This document shows positions 1 through 7,953 of a stretch of DNA of 64,000 nt, in pieces. The stretch comes from Microbacterium sp. BR1 (lineage in GTDB: Bacteria > Actinomycetota > Actinomycetes > Actinomycetales > Microbacteriaceae): assembly GCF_002812725.1 (NCBI RefSeq), contig NZ_NMUN01000004.1, positions 992,001-1,056,000 on the forward strand. The letters are read 5' to 3'. A model generated the notes under the pieces. The model was not told the origin of the DNA. It made no database searches and saw nothing but the letters and a program-made list of their open reading frames with translations. Within the stretch, counting starts at the first letter, position 1. Each line of letters begins with the position of its first letter. Made by a program: the position numbers and the translations under genes.

Positions 1-1073
1 CGGGCGAACCGGACCCGGGTGACCTGACCGTGACGACCGACGACGGGACGTCGTACGCCGCTCGCACGCTCATCGTTGCGACGGGAATCACCGATCGCCT
101 CCCCGACATCCCCGGGCTGGCCGAACGCTGGGGCACGAGCGTGTTGCACTGCCCCTACTGCCACGGTTGGGAAGTGCGCGACCGGCGCCTGGGCGTGCTC
201 GCAACCTCGCCCATGGCACTCCACCAGGTGCAACTGCTTCGCCAGTGGAGCAACGACGTGGTGCTCTTCGCGGGACTCGTCCCGACCCTCGACGCACCGA
301 CACGGACTCGGCTCGGTGCTCGGGGAATCCGGATCGTCGACCAGGCCGTCGTCGAGGTTCTCGGCAGCGGCAACACCCTCACCGGGGTCCGGCTCGAGGA
401 CGGGACCGTCGTCGAGATCGACGCGATCTTCACGGGCGGCGCGCCCGAACCGCACGATCGGATGCTCGAGGCCTGGTCGGGGCGCGTCAACGCGACGCTC
501 GAAGCCATCGCGCGCGACCTCGAACCGGGCCGCGCCCTGGACCTCGGATGCGGCGAAGGGGGCGACGCCATCTGGCTCGCCGAGAACGGATGGCACGCTA
601 CGGGCGTCGACCTCTCGCCGACCGCGATCGACCGGGCCCGGACGGCTGCCACCGCACGTGGGCTGACCGCGCGTACGACGTTCGTGGTGTCCGACCTGTC
701 GACGTACACCGACACGGACACCGGCACGGATCCGGATGCGAAAACTGACGATTACGATCTGGTCACCGCATCCTTCCTGCAGTCCCCCGTCCACCTGCCG
801 CGCGAGCAGATCCTGCGCGCAGCGACGGAGCTCGTCGCACTGCACGGACGGCTGCTGATCGTCGGGCATGCCGCGCCGCCGGCCTGGGCGCCGCCCGAAC
901 ACATGCGAGCCGTCGTCTTCCCGACCCCCGAGGGCGACCTCGCGGCACTCCACCTCGACCCGACACGGTGGCAGACGCTCGTCTGCGAGGTACGGGAGCG
1001 CGCCGCCACGGCCCCGGACGGCTCGCAGGCCGTTCTGCTCGACAGCGTGGTGCTCGTACAACGCACCTCGTGA
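1..1073 (+). CDS. FAD/NAD(P) oxidoreductase - SAM methyltransferase fusion, 5' end outside window
   Basis: The frame is open to the left edge (first full codon at base 3), so the N terminus lies outside. The first part is thioredoxin-reductase-like: an ATG motif (IVATGITDRLPD), the dithiol CPYCHGWEV at about codon 60, and a FTGGAPEPHD segment near base 450. It runs directly into a class I SAM methyltransferase (WSGRVNATLE, then motif I LDLGCGEGGDAIWL at about base 540). Bifunctional proteins of these two domains are known in actinobacteria. What is odd is the junction: the usual C-terminal FAD-binding third of the reductase and the N-terminal arm of the methyltransferase are missing, as if removed by an in-frame deletion around base 455-485. 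Substrates of either half are unknown. The fusion call is firm, function of the shortened reductase half doubtful. Confidence 0.75.
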   Translation, partial: GEPDPGDLTVTTDDGTSYAARTLIVATGITDRLPDIPGLAERWGTSVLHCPYCHGWEVRDRRLGVLATSPMALHQVQLLRQWSNDVVLFAGLVPTLDAPTRTRLGARGIRIVDQAVVEVLGSGNTLTGVRLEDGTVVEIDAIFTGGAPEPHDRMLEAWSGRVNATLEAIARDLEPGRALDLGCGEGGDAIWLAENGWHATGVDLSPTAIDRARTAATARGLTARTTFVVSDLSTYTDTDTGTDPDAKTDDYDLVTASFLQSPVHLPREQILRAATELVALHGRLLIVGHAAPPAWAPPEHMRAVVFPTPEGDLAALHLDPTRWQTLVCEVRERAATAPDGSQAVLLDSVVLVQRTS

Positions 1074-1145
1074 CGACGGGGCTTGATCACGAGTCCGGAC
1101 CTGGTGGCGTATCAGAGACGTGATGACGGGTCGGGGCCTGCCCCG

Positions 1146-1151
1146 TAGCCT
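1146..1151 (+). promoter_or_regulatory. -10 box of a leaderless promoter
   Basis: TAGCCT stands six bases before the ATG at 1158. This is the spacing expected for leaderless transcription in actinobacteria, and there is no separate Shine-Dalgarno at a usable distance. No convincing -35 hexamer is seen. Confidence 0.4.
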
Positions 1152-1157
1152 GGGAGC

Positions 1158-1964
1158 ATGACTCCTCGCACCGAGAGCACGACACACACCCCGCCCGCCG
1201 TTCGGGGCCTGCGACGCGCGGCGATCGTCGTCGTGATCGTGTCGCTGCTGCTGGCCGGGGTGCTCGGGATCGTCGCCCTGCTCTCGGGCGAGTTCGGCGA
1301 GACGCAGAGCCGCATCCTGCTCACGACGCTGGCCGTCGCCGCTTTCGGACTCACCGCGCTGTGCCACCTCGCCATCGCCTCGCACCGGTTCCGGGTCGTC
1401 GGCTACATCGGCATCGCCGCCAGCGTCGCCGCGCTCGTGCCCGCGCTCGTGCTGATCTGGTCGTGGTTCAACGTCAGCGAAACGACGAGCGAGTGGTTCC
1501 GCGCCCTCGGTTTCTTGACGATCCTCGCGGTCACACTCGCGCAGGCCAACCTGCTTCTCCGCTACGCGTCATCAACCCGCGCGATCGTACGCATAGGTCT
1601 CGCGATCACGCTGGTCGCTGCGGTGATCGTCGCGATCATGCTGTGGCTGCCGATCCTGACCGACGGCGACATCCCGGGCGCGGACACGGGGTATTGGCGG
1701 TTCTTCGGCGTGATCGCGATCGTCGACGTGATCGGAACGATCGCGGTACCGATCATCGGACTCGTCGTGCGGGGACGGCCGGACGACGGCGCGCGACTGA
1801 TCCTCGACGTCCCGGCCGAGCTCCTCGTCCGCCTCGACGCGGCAGCGGCCGCCTCCGGCAAGGGTCGCGAGGCTACCGCCGTGGACGCGCTGCGGCGCGG
1901 GCTGGACGGGCAACCGACCAGTCCGCAGTCCGCGCAAGCCCCGGAAGCCGGACCCACGACCTAG
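1158..1964 (+). CDS. Polytopic membrane protein with hydrophilic C-terminal tail
   Basis: A 268-residue protein with about six hydrophobic segments between residues 20 and 205, followed by a soluble tail of about 60 residues. The tail (residues 215-250) contains a short strand and helix (LILDVPAELLVRLDAAAAASG) that resembles a ribbon-helix-helix or antitoxin-like motif, but it is too short to call. No family is recognised, so no function is assigned. It is probably leaderless. It is transcribed toward the hydrolase gene on the other strand and ends 7 bases before that gene's stop. Confidence 0.7.
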   Translation: MTPRTESTTHTPPAVRGLRRAAIVVVIVSLLLAGVLGIVALLSGEFGETQSRILLTTLAVAAFGLTALCHLAIASHRFRVVGYIGIAASVAALVPALVLIWSWFNVSETTSEWFRALGFLTILAVTLAQANLLLRYASSTRAIVRIGLAITLVAAVIVAIMLWLPILTDGDIPGADTGYWRFFGVIAIVDVIGTIAVPIIGLVVRGRPDDGARLILDVPAELLVRLDAAAAASGKGREATAVDALRRGLDGQPTSPQSAQAPEAGPTT

Positions 1965-1971
1965 GCTGCCG

Positions 1972-2805
1972 CTACGCCGAGCCCTTCAGGTGCGCCGCCG
2001 TCGCACCGAGGACGGCGGGAGCGTCGAACAGCGGATCCTCGTGGGTCGCTCCGCGCACGAGCAGCATCGACACGGGCGAGCCCGCAGTCAGCAGGACGTC
2101 GCGCAGGGCGTCGGAGTGAGATGCGGGAATCAGGGCGTCCTCGTCACCATGGATCAACAGCACGGGACACACGTCGGGCGCCGCGTGGGAGACCGGGCTG
2201 GCATCCCGCAGGCGCGCGACCGACTCGTCGTCCTCTTCCTCGCCCAGCCCGAGCAGCATGCGCTCGAAGGGCGGGATCGCCGCGCCGGGCGGCAGAAACG
2301 CGGGCATCCGGGCGCCCGGCGAGGCCGGGGCATCCGTCATCAGCGTCAGGTCGGTCGGCGGGAACCACGCGACGACCGCATCGACGACCGCCCCTGCTCC
2401 GGCTTCACCGGTCTCTGCCGCTGTCAGGGCCGCCATCAGCGCCACGTGTCCGCCCGCCGAGCAGCCCCAGAGCGCGATGCGTCCCGAGACCGCGACCCCG
2501 CGGTCGGCGAACAGGCGCGGGACGGCGTCGATGGCCGCGCGCACGTCGTCGAGCTGTGCCGGCCACCGCGCCTCGCGCGACAGGCGGTACTCGATCGACG
2601 CCACCGCGATTCCCGCCCCCGCGACCGGCGCCAGCCTCTCCTCCGCACGATCGGCGCGCGAACCTCGCGCCCATCCTCCGCCGTGCAGGTAGATGGCGAC
2701 GGTGAGAGGACCGGGGGTGACGACCGGCCAGTGCAGGTCGCATCGCAACTCGCGACCCGCGATCGACGCGTAGATGACGTCCGTCTCTGTGTGCACGGGG
2801 TTCAT
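1972..2805 (-). CDS. Alpha/beta hydrolase, esterase/lipase type
   Basis: A 277-residue serine hydrolase of the hormone-sensitive-lipase/BD-FAE kind. The oxyanion motif LHGGGW lies near residue 40, the nucleophile elbow GCSAGG near 114, an acid candidate in HGDEDALIP and the catalytic His in GATHEDP near the end. It has no signal peptide, so it is probably cytoplasmic and acts on small esters. It is the last gene of a minus-strand unit with the LLM oxidoreductase. Its ATG overlaps the stop of a 37-codon repeat ORF (ATGA), and a GGGAAGGGA Shine-Dalgarno lies inside the last repeat unit. The substrate is unknown. Confidence 0.88.
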   Translation of the reverse strand: MNPVHTETDVIYASIAGRELRCDLHWPVVTPGPLTVAIYLHGGGWARGSRADRAEERLAPVAGAGIAVASIEYRLSREARWPAQLDDVRAAIDAVPRLFADRGVAVSGRIALWGCSAGGHVALMAALTAAETGEAGAGAVVDAVVAWFPPTDLTLMTDAPASPGARMPAFLPPGAAIPPFERMLLGLGEEEDDESVARLRDASPVSHAAPDVCPVLLIHGDEDALIPASHSDALRDVLLTAGSPVSMLLVRGATHEDPLFDAPAVLGATAAHLKGSA

Positions 2806-2915
2806 CGGCGGCGTCCCTTCCCGGTCACGGCATCCGTCCCCGTCTCGGTATCGTTCCCCGTCACGGCGTCCCTTCCCAACACGGCATCGCTTCCCAACAC
2901 GGCATCGCTTCCCAT
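2802..2915 (-). CDS. 37-residue hexapeptide-repeat small ORF bridging two genes
   Basis: This small ORF begins with an ATG that overlaps the stop of the LLM oxidoreductase (TGATG) and ends in a TGA that overlaps the ATG of the hydrolase (ATGA). It therefore links the two genes without a gap. It is made of hexapeptides of the type VLGSDA, VLGRDA, VTGNDT, ETGTDA, ending KGRRR, each encoded by one 18-base repeat. It may be a real short protein, or simply a ribosome path that couples translation of the two neighbours while the repeats spread the Shine-Dalgarno. No homolog is recognised. Existence of the frame is certain; translation is inferred. Confidence 0.45.
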   Translation of the reverse strand: MGSDAVLGSDAVLGRDAVTGNDTETGTDAVTGKGRRR

Positions 2916-2918
2916 CAC
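2811..2918 (-). repeat. Six degenerate 18-bp tandem repeats
   Basis: On the minus strand six consecutive 18-base units start with GTG or GAG and end GCC/ACC, for example GTGTTGGGAAGCGATGCC at 2900-2883. The first two units differ by a single base and later units diverge stepwise toward the hydrolase start, which suggests slippage-driven growth. The period is a multiple of three, so one frame stays open throughout. Confidence 0.9.
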
Positions 2919-4015
2919 GGCGTCGTCACACGGGCATCGGCGGCGCCCGCGAGGGCCACGCGGTCCGTCCCACGAGCGAGGGCATCGGCCGCGGAACGGA
3001 TGTCCGGCATGATGCCCGCGAAGGCGCGCAGGTTCGACAGGCTCTCGTCCACGTCCATGTCGCCCTGGTAGAGCTGCACCTCGAGCATGTTGGCGTCCAC
3101 GAGCTCGAGCTGCGCGACGATCTGATCCCGGACGCTTGCGGCCGTGCCGACGATCGCGGTGCCGCGCTCGAGCATGACGGCGCCTTCGAACCCGGCGTCG
3201 AAGGTCGAGATGCCGTGGTCGTGCCAGAGGCGCAGAACGCGCGTGGCGTAGAACTCCTGCACCGCGAGGAACCGGTCGCGTGCCGCCGCATCGCTCTCGC
3301 CGATCAGCACCGACGTCGTCTGTCCCACCCGTGGCGTGCCGTCGACATGGGCGTTCAGTCGCCCCTCGTCGCCCGCCGCATCTCGCCAGGCGCTCCAGTA
3401 GGCGTCGACCGTCTGCACGAACTCCCCCGCGTTCCAACGACCGAGGAAATTGACGGCGTTGCGGCCTGCCCACTCCGCCGTGCGCGGGTTGCTCGAGGCG
3501 TACCAGAGCGGCGGGTACGGCTGCTGCACGGGCAGGACCGACAGCGACGCGTGTTCGCGATCGGGATGCTCCGGATGCTTCAGCACACCGGTCGTCCAGG
3601 CATCGAGCAGCGCGACCAGGGCCCGGTCGTAGAGGCCGCGCGCCGCGTCATCCGTGACGCCGAAGTACCCCAGCTCGATCGGACTGATCCCGCTGCCGAC
3701 CCCGAGGTCGACGCGCCCGCCCGAGAGGTGGTCGAGCGTTGCGATCTCCTCGGCCAGGCGCAGGGGTTCGTACGCCGGGAGGACGTAGACCATCGCCCCG
3801 ATCCGCATCCGCTCGGTGCGTTGGCTGAGTGCCGCGAGGAAGAGGTTCGGTGAGGGGATGACCGACAGGTCGGTGCCGTGGTGCTCGGTCGCGTGGTAGT
3901 GCCCGAAGCCCAGGCGTTCGGCCTCGACGGCGAGCCGCAGGCGAGCATCGATCACTTCTCCGGGCGTGCCCCGCCCCAGGTCGAACGAGTCGAAGATGCC
4001 GAACTCGAATGTCAT
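2915..4015 (-). CDS. LLM-class flavin-dependent oxidoreductase (luciferase-like)
   Basis: A 366-residue protein of the bacterial luciferase-like monooxygenase superfamily, a TIM barrel that uses reduced flavin and oxygen or F420. Family signatures are the N-terminal strand FGIFDSFDLG, the GFGHYHATEHHG segment, the LDHLSGGRVDLGVGSG motif and the late LVDANMLEVQLYQGDM strand. I place the start at 4015 because GGGAG sits just upstream; the frame stays open further 5' but the extra sequence is arginine/proline-rich and not family-like. Transcribed with the repeat ORF and the hydrolase. The oxygenation substrate is unknown; a hydrolase partner would suit an ester-forming (Baeyer-Villiger-like) or sulfur/nitrogen-compound monooxygenase. 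Confidence 0.88.
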   Translation of the reverse strand: MTFEFGIFDSFDLGRGTPGEVIDARLRLAVEAERLGFGHYHATEHHGTDLSVIPSPNLFLAALSQRTERMRIGAMVYVLPAYEPLRLAEEIATLDHLSGGRVDLGVGSGISPIELGYFGVTDDAARGLYDRALVALLDAWTTGVLKHPEHPDREHASLSVLPVQQPYPPLWYASSNPRTAEWAGRNAVNFLGRWNAGEFVQTVDAYWSAWRDAAGDEGRLNAHVDGTPRVGQTTSVLIGESDAAARDRFLAVQEFYATRVLRLWHDHGISTFDAGFEGAVMLERGTAIVGTAASVRDQIVAQLELVDANMLEVQLYQGDMDVDESLSNLRAFAGIMPDIRSAADALARGTDRVALAGAADARVTTP

Positions 4016-4181
4016 GGTGCTCCCTTGCTCCGCGGCGCCGCGTCCCGGCATGGCTTCCGGTGGTCGCGCCTCCTGCGACGATAGCCCGGGACCGGATCGC
4101 CGCGGTGCTCCGACTCCCACCGGATGGATGCGTCCGACCGTTCGCGACCCCGTCGTGCATCTGGCAGGATGAGCCCGACAC

Positions 4182-4688
4182 ATGAACGGAAACGACGAGG
4201 ATCTGCCCCTCGATCCCGACCTCGATGCAGCGGAGTCGGCGAGCGGTGCACCGCGACCCATCCACCTTCGTCCGAGCGCCCTTCTGCTGGTGTTCGCGGG
4301 CGGCACGCTCGGCACCGCGGCTCGCGAGGCCCTGAGCCTGACGTTCCCGCCCATCGACGGCATCCCGTACGCCATTCTCGCGGTCAATATCACCGGCGCC
4401 CTTCTGCTGGGCCTGTTGCTCGAGTCCCTCGTGCGCCGCGGCCCCGATCACGGCGGCCGTCGACGCGTGCGCCTGTTGGTCGGCACGGGCGTGATGGGCG
4501 GCTTCACGACGTACAGCGCCCTCGCCGCCGACACGGCGCGTCTGATCGGCTCGGGCTCGCCCGCACCCGGTCTGGCGTACGGCGTCGGAACCGTGCTGAT
4601 CGGTGCGGTCGCGACCTGGGCGGGGATCGCCATCGCGGCCGCGTTCCACCGACGCACGCTCGGCGTCGCGACCGAGGACGACCGGTGA
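4182..4688 (+). CDS. crcB: Fluoride ion channel CrcB/Fluc, first copy
   Basis: A 168-residue four-helix membrane protein. A charged N-terminal tail of about 28 residues precedes the first helix, then come the family motifs FAGGTLGTAARE, NITGALLLG and MGGFTTYSAL. Fluc proteins export fluoride as dual-topology dimers; actinobacteria often carry two unequal genes whose products pair, and the second copy follows with a GTGA overlap. I looked in the 165 bases upstream for a fluoride riboswitch and saw none. A CAGGAT hexamer at 4165-4170, 11 bases before the ATG, may be the -10 box of a near-leaderless transcript. Confidence 0.92.
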   Translation: MNGNDEDLPLDPDLDAAESASGAPRPIHLRPSALLLVFAGGTLGTAAREALSLTFPPIDGIPYAILAVNITGALLLGLLLESLVRRGPDHGGRRRVRLLVGTGVMGGFTTYSALAADTARLIGSGSPAPGLAYGVGTVLIGAVATWAGIAIAAAFHRRTLGVATEDDR

Positions 4689-5065
4689 CCCCCCTGATCT
4701 TCGCGCTCGTCGCCCTCGCGGGCGGCCTGGGTGCGGCAGCGCGACTCGCGCTCGACGGCATCATCCGCACCCGCGTTTCGAGCGCTTTCCCCTGGGCGAC
4801 GATCATCATCAACGTCACTGGGTCACTGCTGCTCGGAGTCCTCGCGGGACTCGCGGCGGGTCACCTGGTCTCGGATGCCTCGTACGCGATCGTCGGCGCG
4901 GGGTTCCTCGGCGGATACACGACGTTCTCGACGGCGAGCTTCGAGACCGTGCGCCTGCTCCAGGAACGCAAGTGGCTGGCGGGCGCCGTCAACGGCCTCG
5001 GCGTGCTGGCAGCCACGACGCTCGCAGCGGCACTCGGCGTGTGGATCGGCGGCACCCTCTCGTGA
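4685..5065 (+). CDS. crcB: Fluoride ion channel CrcB/Fluc, second copy
   Basis: A 126-residue Fluc protein without the N-terminal extension of its partner. It shows AGGLGAAARLALD in helix 1, NVTGSLLLG in helix 2 and the central GGYTTFSTASFE motif in helix 3, closer to the family consensus than the first copy. The GTG start overlaps the stop of the first copy by four bases and its own stop overlaps the next gene, so the products are probably made in equal amounts and form a heterodimeric channel. Confidence 0.92.
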   Translation: MTPLIFALVALAGGLGAAARLALDGIIRTRVSSAFPWATIIINVTGSLLLGVLAGLAAGHLVSDASYAIVGAGFLGGYTTFSTASFETVRLLQERKWLAGAVNGLGVLAATTLAAALGVWIGGTLS

Positions 5066-5820
5066 CGCCCACCCCCGAACCGTCGCTGCTGTCGGTCGAG
5101 ATCGTCACCCCGCGGCTTCCCTCGGAGGGGCAGTTCTGGCCCGAGCACACCCACGACGCGCATGAACTGCTGTCGGCCATCACACAGGGCATCACGGTGG
5201 CAACCGAGCACGCCATCCACGTACTGCCCCGCGGTTCGGCGATCTGGCTCCCCGCGGGATGCCCCCACGCTGTTCGTGCGGGGGCGGGCAACACGATGCG
5301 GTGCACGTGGTTCGAGACATCCGCCCTGCCCGACGCCCTCACGCAGCCGACGGTTCTGACGACCTCGGCCCTGCTCGATGGCGTGCTCCGTCACCTCGAC
5401 GCAGAGCGCAGGCCTGACCGACGCGAGCGCGCGGAGGCATTCGCGCTCGACCTGCTCAGCGTGGATGCGCAGGCCGATACCGGACTGCCGCAGCCGAGCA
5501 CCCATTGGCTGCGGGATGTCACGACGACTCTGGCCGCGTCGCCGCGCGACAATCGCACGGTCGAGCAATGGGCGGCGTCGTGTGCCGTCAGCGTGCGGAC
5601 CTTCACCCGGCGCTTCCAGGCCGAGACGGGCATGGCCTTCTCGGAGTGGCGCACCCGCCTGCGCGTGCAGGCGGCGATGGCCGACCTCGCGGCCGGAAGC
5701 GCGGTCGCGTCCGTGGCGCGGAGTGTGGGCTTCGAGTCACCGTCCGCCTTCACGACGGCGTTCCGACGGGAGACCGGCGTCACCCCCCTTGCTTTCGTCC
5801 GAGGCAGTCGGGCATCCTGA
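5062..5820 (+). CDS. AraC-family transcriptional regulator
   Basis: A 252-residue regulator. The N-terminal half is a cupin-like sensor (FWPEHTHDAHELL with the HTHDAHE metal/ligand motif near residue 33, then a WLPAGCPH segment); the C-terminal 100 residues hold two helix-turn-helices (CAVSVRTFTRRFQAETG and VASVARSVGFESPSAFTTAFRRETG). The GTG start overlaps the second crcB stop, so it is transcribed with the fluoride channel genes. It also lies directly before the iron-controlled siderophore operon, which makes that operon an alternative target; several AraC regulators sense siderophores. The ligand cannot be told from the sequence. Confidence 0.88.
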   Translation: MTPTPEPSLLSVEIVTPRLPSEGQFWPEHTHDAHELLSAITQGITVATEHAIHVLPRGSAIWLPAGCPHAVRAGAGNTMRCTWFETSALPDALTQPTVLTTSALLDGVLRHLDAERRPDRRERAEAFALDLLSVDAQADTGLPQPSTHWLRDVTTTLAASPRDNRTVEQWAASCAVSVRTFTRRFQAETGMAFSEWRTRLRVQAAMADLAAGSAVASVARSVGFESPSAFTTAFRRETGVTPLAFVRGSRAS

Positions 5821-5890
5821 CCGAATCGCGAGACTACTCGACCCGTTGGCGCAGGATTTCGGCCTGACTCGGTCGTCACCATCTTCGATA

Positions 5891-5911
5891 ATTAGGTAAC
5901 CCTTACCTAAT
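5891..5911 (+). promoter_or_regulatory. IdeR/DtxR-type iron box
   Basis: A perfect palindrome with arms ATTAGGTAA and TTACCTAAT around CCC, 13 bases before the start of the siderophore-binding lipoprotein. It matches the actinobacterial iron-box consensus (TTAGGTTAG..CTAACCTAA type) and is AT-rich against its surroundings. Fe(II)-loaded IdeR/DtxR bound here would block transcription of the five-gene operon. Confidence 0.88.
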
Positions 5912-5923
5912 CGAGGAGTACCC

Positions 5924-6919
5924 GTGCCCATCTCCCGTCGAATCGGGGCGTTCGTCGCCCTGGCCGCGACCCTCGCGCTCGTCACCGGCTGCGCATCCGA
6001 CGCCGGCTCCCCCGCCGCGAACACCGACTCGAACACCGACTCCAGCGAGACGTTCACCATGACGACCGTCTACGGTGACGTCGAGGTCCCCGCTTCCGCC
6101 GACCGGATCGCCGCCGTCTCGTACGACACCCCGTGGCAACTGATGTCGCTCGACGTCCAGCCGATCGCGACGATCGACTACTCGAGGTGGCTCGACAGCT
6201 ACACGCCCGAGCAGCAGGCGTTCATCGCGGATGCCGCCAACATCGGTACCTTCGGCGAAGTCAACTTCGAGGCGCTGGCCTCCGCCACGCCCGACCTGAT
6301 CATCGGCGATGCGTACGAGGTCGACGAGGCGACGTTCGAACGCCTGAGCGACATCGCACCCACCGTCATCCTGGGCGGCGGCGCACGCGGCGACTGGCAG
6401 TCGCTGACAAAGCAGGCTGCCGAGGCCACGGGCACCACCGCGGTCTGGGAGGCGAGCAAGACGGCCTATGAAGAACTGCGCGACAGCACCAGGGAGAAGT
6501 ACGCCGACGTGATCGAGAAGAACGTGTGGATCAACTTCTCGTTCGGCGACGAGGCCGGTCAGTTCTCGGTGCAGCTCCCCACCGGCTCGACCGGCAACCT
6601 GGTCGTCAATGAGATGGGTCTGGCCTATGGCCCGGGCGCTCAGATCGAAGACGCCGAGCGACGCGGCTACGTCGCGCTCCCGCTCGAGCAACTGCCGACC
6701 GTGTTCGATGGTGTGACGCAGGCGCTCACGTTCGCCGCGACCGACGGGGTGATACCCACGGGCATCCAAGAGATCATCGACTCGAACATCTTCCAGACTC
6801 TGGACGTCGCGAAGTCGGGCAACATCTACGCCCTGACGTCGTCGGTCACCGACTACGAGACCGCGCAGGATTGGATCGACGAGCTGACCGAGAAGGTGCT
6901 GGAGCCCCTCAGCGAGTGA
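5924..6919 (+). CDS. Iron-siderophore ABC transporter, substrate-binding lipoprotein
   Basis: A 331-residue lipoprotein of the FecB/FhuD class. It has a short signal peptide ending in the lipobox LVTGC, a Ser/Thr/Asp-rich spacer, and a periplasmic-binding fold that begins at TVYGDVEVPASADRIAAVSYDTPWQLMSL. It captures ferric siderophore on the outer face of the membrane and delivers it to the two permeases that follow. Start is GTG at 5924 with GAGGAG six to eleven bases upstream. First gene of the iron-boxed operon; its stop overlaps the GTG of the next gene. Confidence 0.92.
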   Translation: MPISRRIGAFVALAATLALVTGCASDAGSPAANTDSNTDSSETFTMTTVYGDVEVPASADRIAAVSYDTPWQLMSLDVQPIATIDYSRWLDSYTPEQQAFIADAANIGTFGEVNFEALASATPDLIIGDAYEVDEATFERLSDIAPTVILGGGARGDWQSLTKQAAEATGTTAVWEASKTAYEELRDSTREKYADVIEKNVWINFSFGDEAGQFSVQLPTGSTGNLVVNEMGLAYGPGAQIEDAERRGYVALPLEQLPTVFDGVTQALTFAATDGVIPTGIQEIIDSNIFQTLDVAKSGNIYALTSSVTDYETAQDWIDELTEKVLEPLSE

Positions 6920-7953
6920 CCACGTCCACCCTGCGGAGCGCAGAGGAGGGTCGTCGCACCGCGCGGCGGCCCTCCCCGCTCGTCATCCTCCCGATCGGGG
7001 TGGCCCTGATCCTGGCACTCTCGCTCGCCACCCTCTGCGTCGGAACCCCGATGCTCTCGCCGGTCGAGGCGCTGTCGCTGCTCATCTCGCCCGACGGGTC
7101 GCAGACGGCGATCGTCGTGCAGACCCTCCGGCTCCCCCGCGCGGTCCTGGCGATCGGGGTGGGAGCCGCACTCGCGGTCGCCGGGGTCGTGATGCAGGCC
7201 CTGACCCGCAACCCCCTCGCCGATCCGGGAATCCTCGGCGTCAACGCGGGCGCGTCCTTCGCGGTCGTCTTCGCCTTCGTGGTGCTCGGCGTGGAGGCCT
7301 TCGACCAGACGCTCTGGTTCGCCTTCGCGGGGGCAGCCGCGGCGAGCGTCGTGGTCGCCCTGCTCGGCGCGGTCGGCACGAGCACCTCGATCGCGCGACT
7401 CGCCCTCGCCGGTGTCGCCGTCGGCGCCGTGCTGTCGGGGTTCACGCAGGCGCTCAGCCTCGTCGATCCCGGCGACTACTCCCGTATCCGCGTGTGGGAG
7501 GCCGGCTCACTGGCGGCACGGGATCTCTCGAGCTCGCTCATCGCCCTCGCGGCGATCGCCGTGGGCCTGATCATCGCCTTCGGCAGCGGCCGCGGCCTCA
7601 ATCTCCTCGTGCTGGGCGAAGACGCCGCGCATACCCTCGGCGCTCGGGTTTCGCGCGTGCGCGGCCTCGCGTTCGTGTGCATCGTCCTGCTGTGTGGCGC
7701 GGCGACCGCGGCGGTCGGGCCCGTGGCGTTCGTGGGGCTGCTCGTGCCGCATGCCCTGCGGCGGTTCACGGGCGCCGACCAGCCCCGCGCCCTGCTCTAC
7801 AGCTCCCTCGGGGGCCCGGTGCTGATCCTCGCCTCGGACCTGATCGCCCGGCTGGTCATCGCGCCGCGCGAGCTGCCGCTCGGGGTCGTCACGGCGTTTC
7901 TCGGTGCGCCCATGCTGATCGTCCTCGTGCAGAGACGACGGAGGGGCCGGTGA
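6916..7953 (+). CDS. FecCD-family siderophore permease, first subunit
   Basis: A 345-residue permease with about nine to ten membrane helices. Family motifs are LRLPRAVLAIGVGAALAVAG (early), MQALTRNPLADPGILGVNAG and GPVAFVGLLVPHALRRFTG near the coupling helix that contacts the ATPase. A basic cytoplasmic tail follows a positively charged N terminus. Start GTG overlaps the lipoprotein stop and its stop overlaps the second permease. It forms a pseudo-symmetric pore with the next product. Confidence 0.92.
   Translation: MTTSTLRSAEEGRRTARRPSPLVILPIGVALILALSLATLCVGTPMLSPVEALSLLISPDGSQTAIVVQTLRLPRAVLAIGVGAALAVAGVVMQALTRNPLADPGILGVNAGASFAVVFAFVVLGVEAFDQTLWFAFAGAAAASVVVALLGAVGTSTSIARLALAGVAVGAVLSGFTQALSLVDPGDYSRIRVWEAGSLAARDLSSSLIALAAIAVGLIIAFGSGRGLNLLVLGEDAAHTLGARVSRVRGLAFVCIVLLCGAATAAVGPVAFVGLLVPHALRRFTGADQPRALLYSSLGGPVLILASDLIARLVIAPRELPLGVVTAFLGAPMLIVLVQRRRRGR

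Noticed and set aside
2774..2935. Plus-strand Arg/Ser/Pro repeat peptide over the 18-bp array
   Set aside because: It has no gene context; the array lies between two minus-strand genes and the minus frame fits their start and stop exactly.
4016..4181. Fluoride riboswitch before the crcB pair
   Set aside because: I looked for the conserved stem and pseudoknot elements and did not see them. A covariance search could still find a divergent one.
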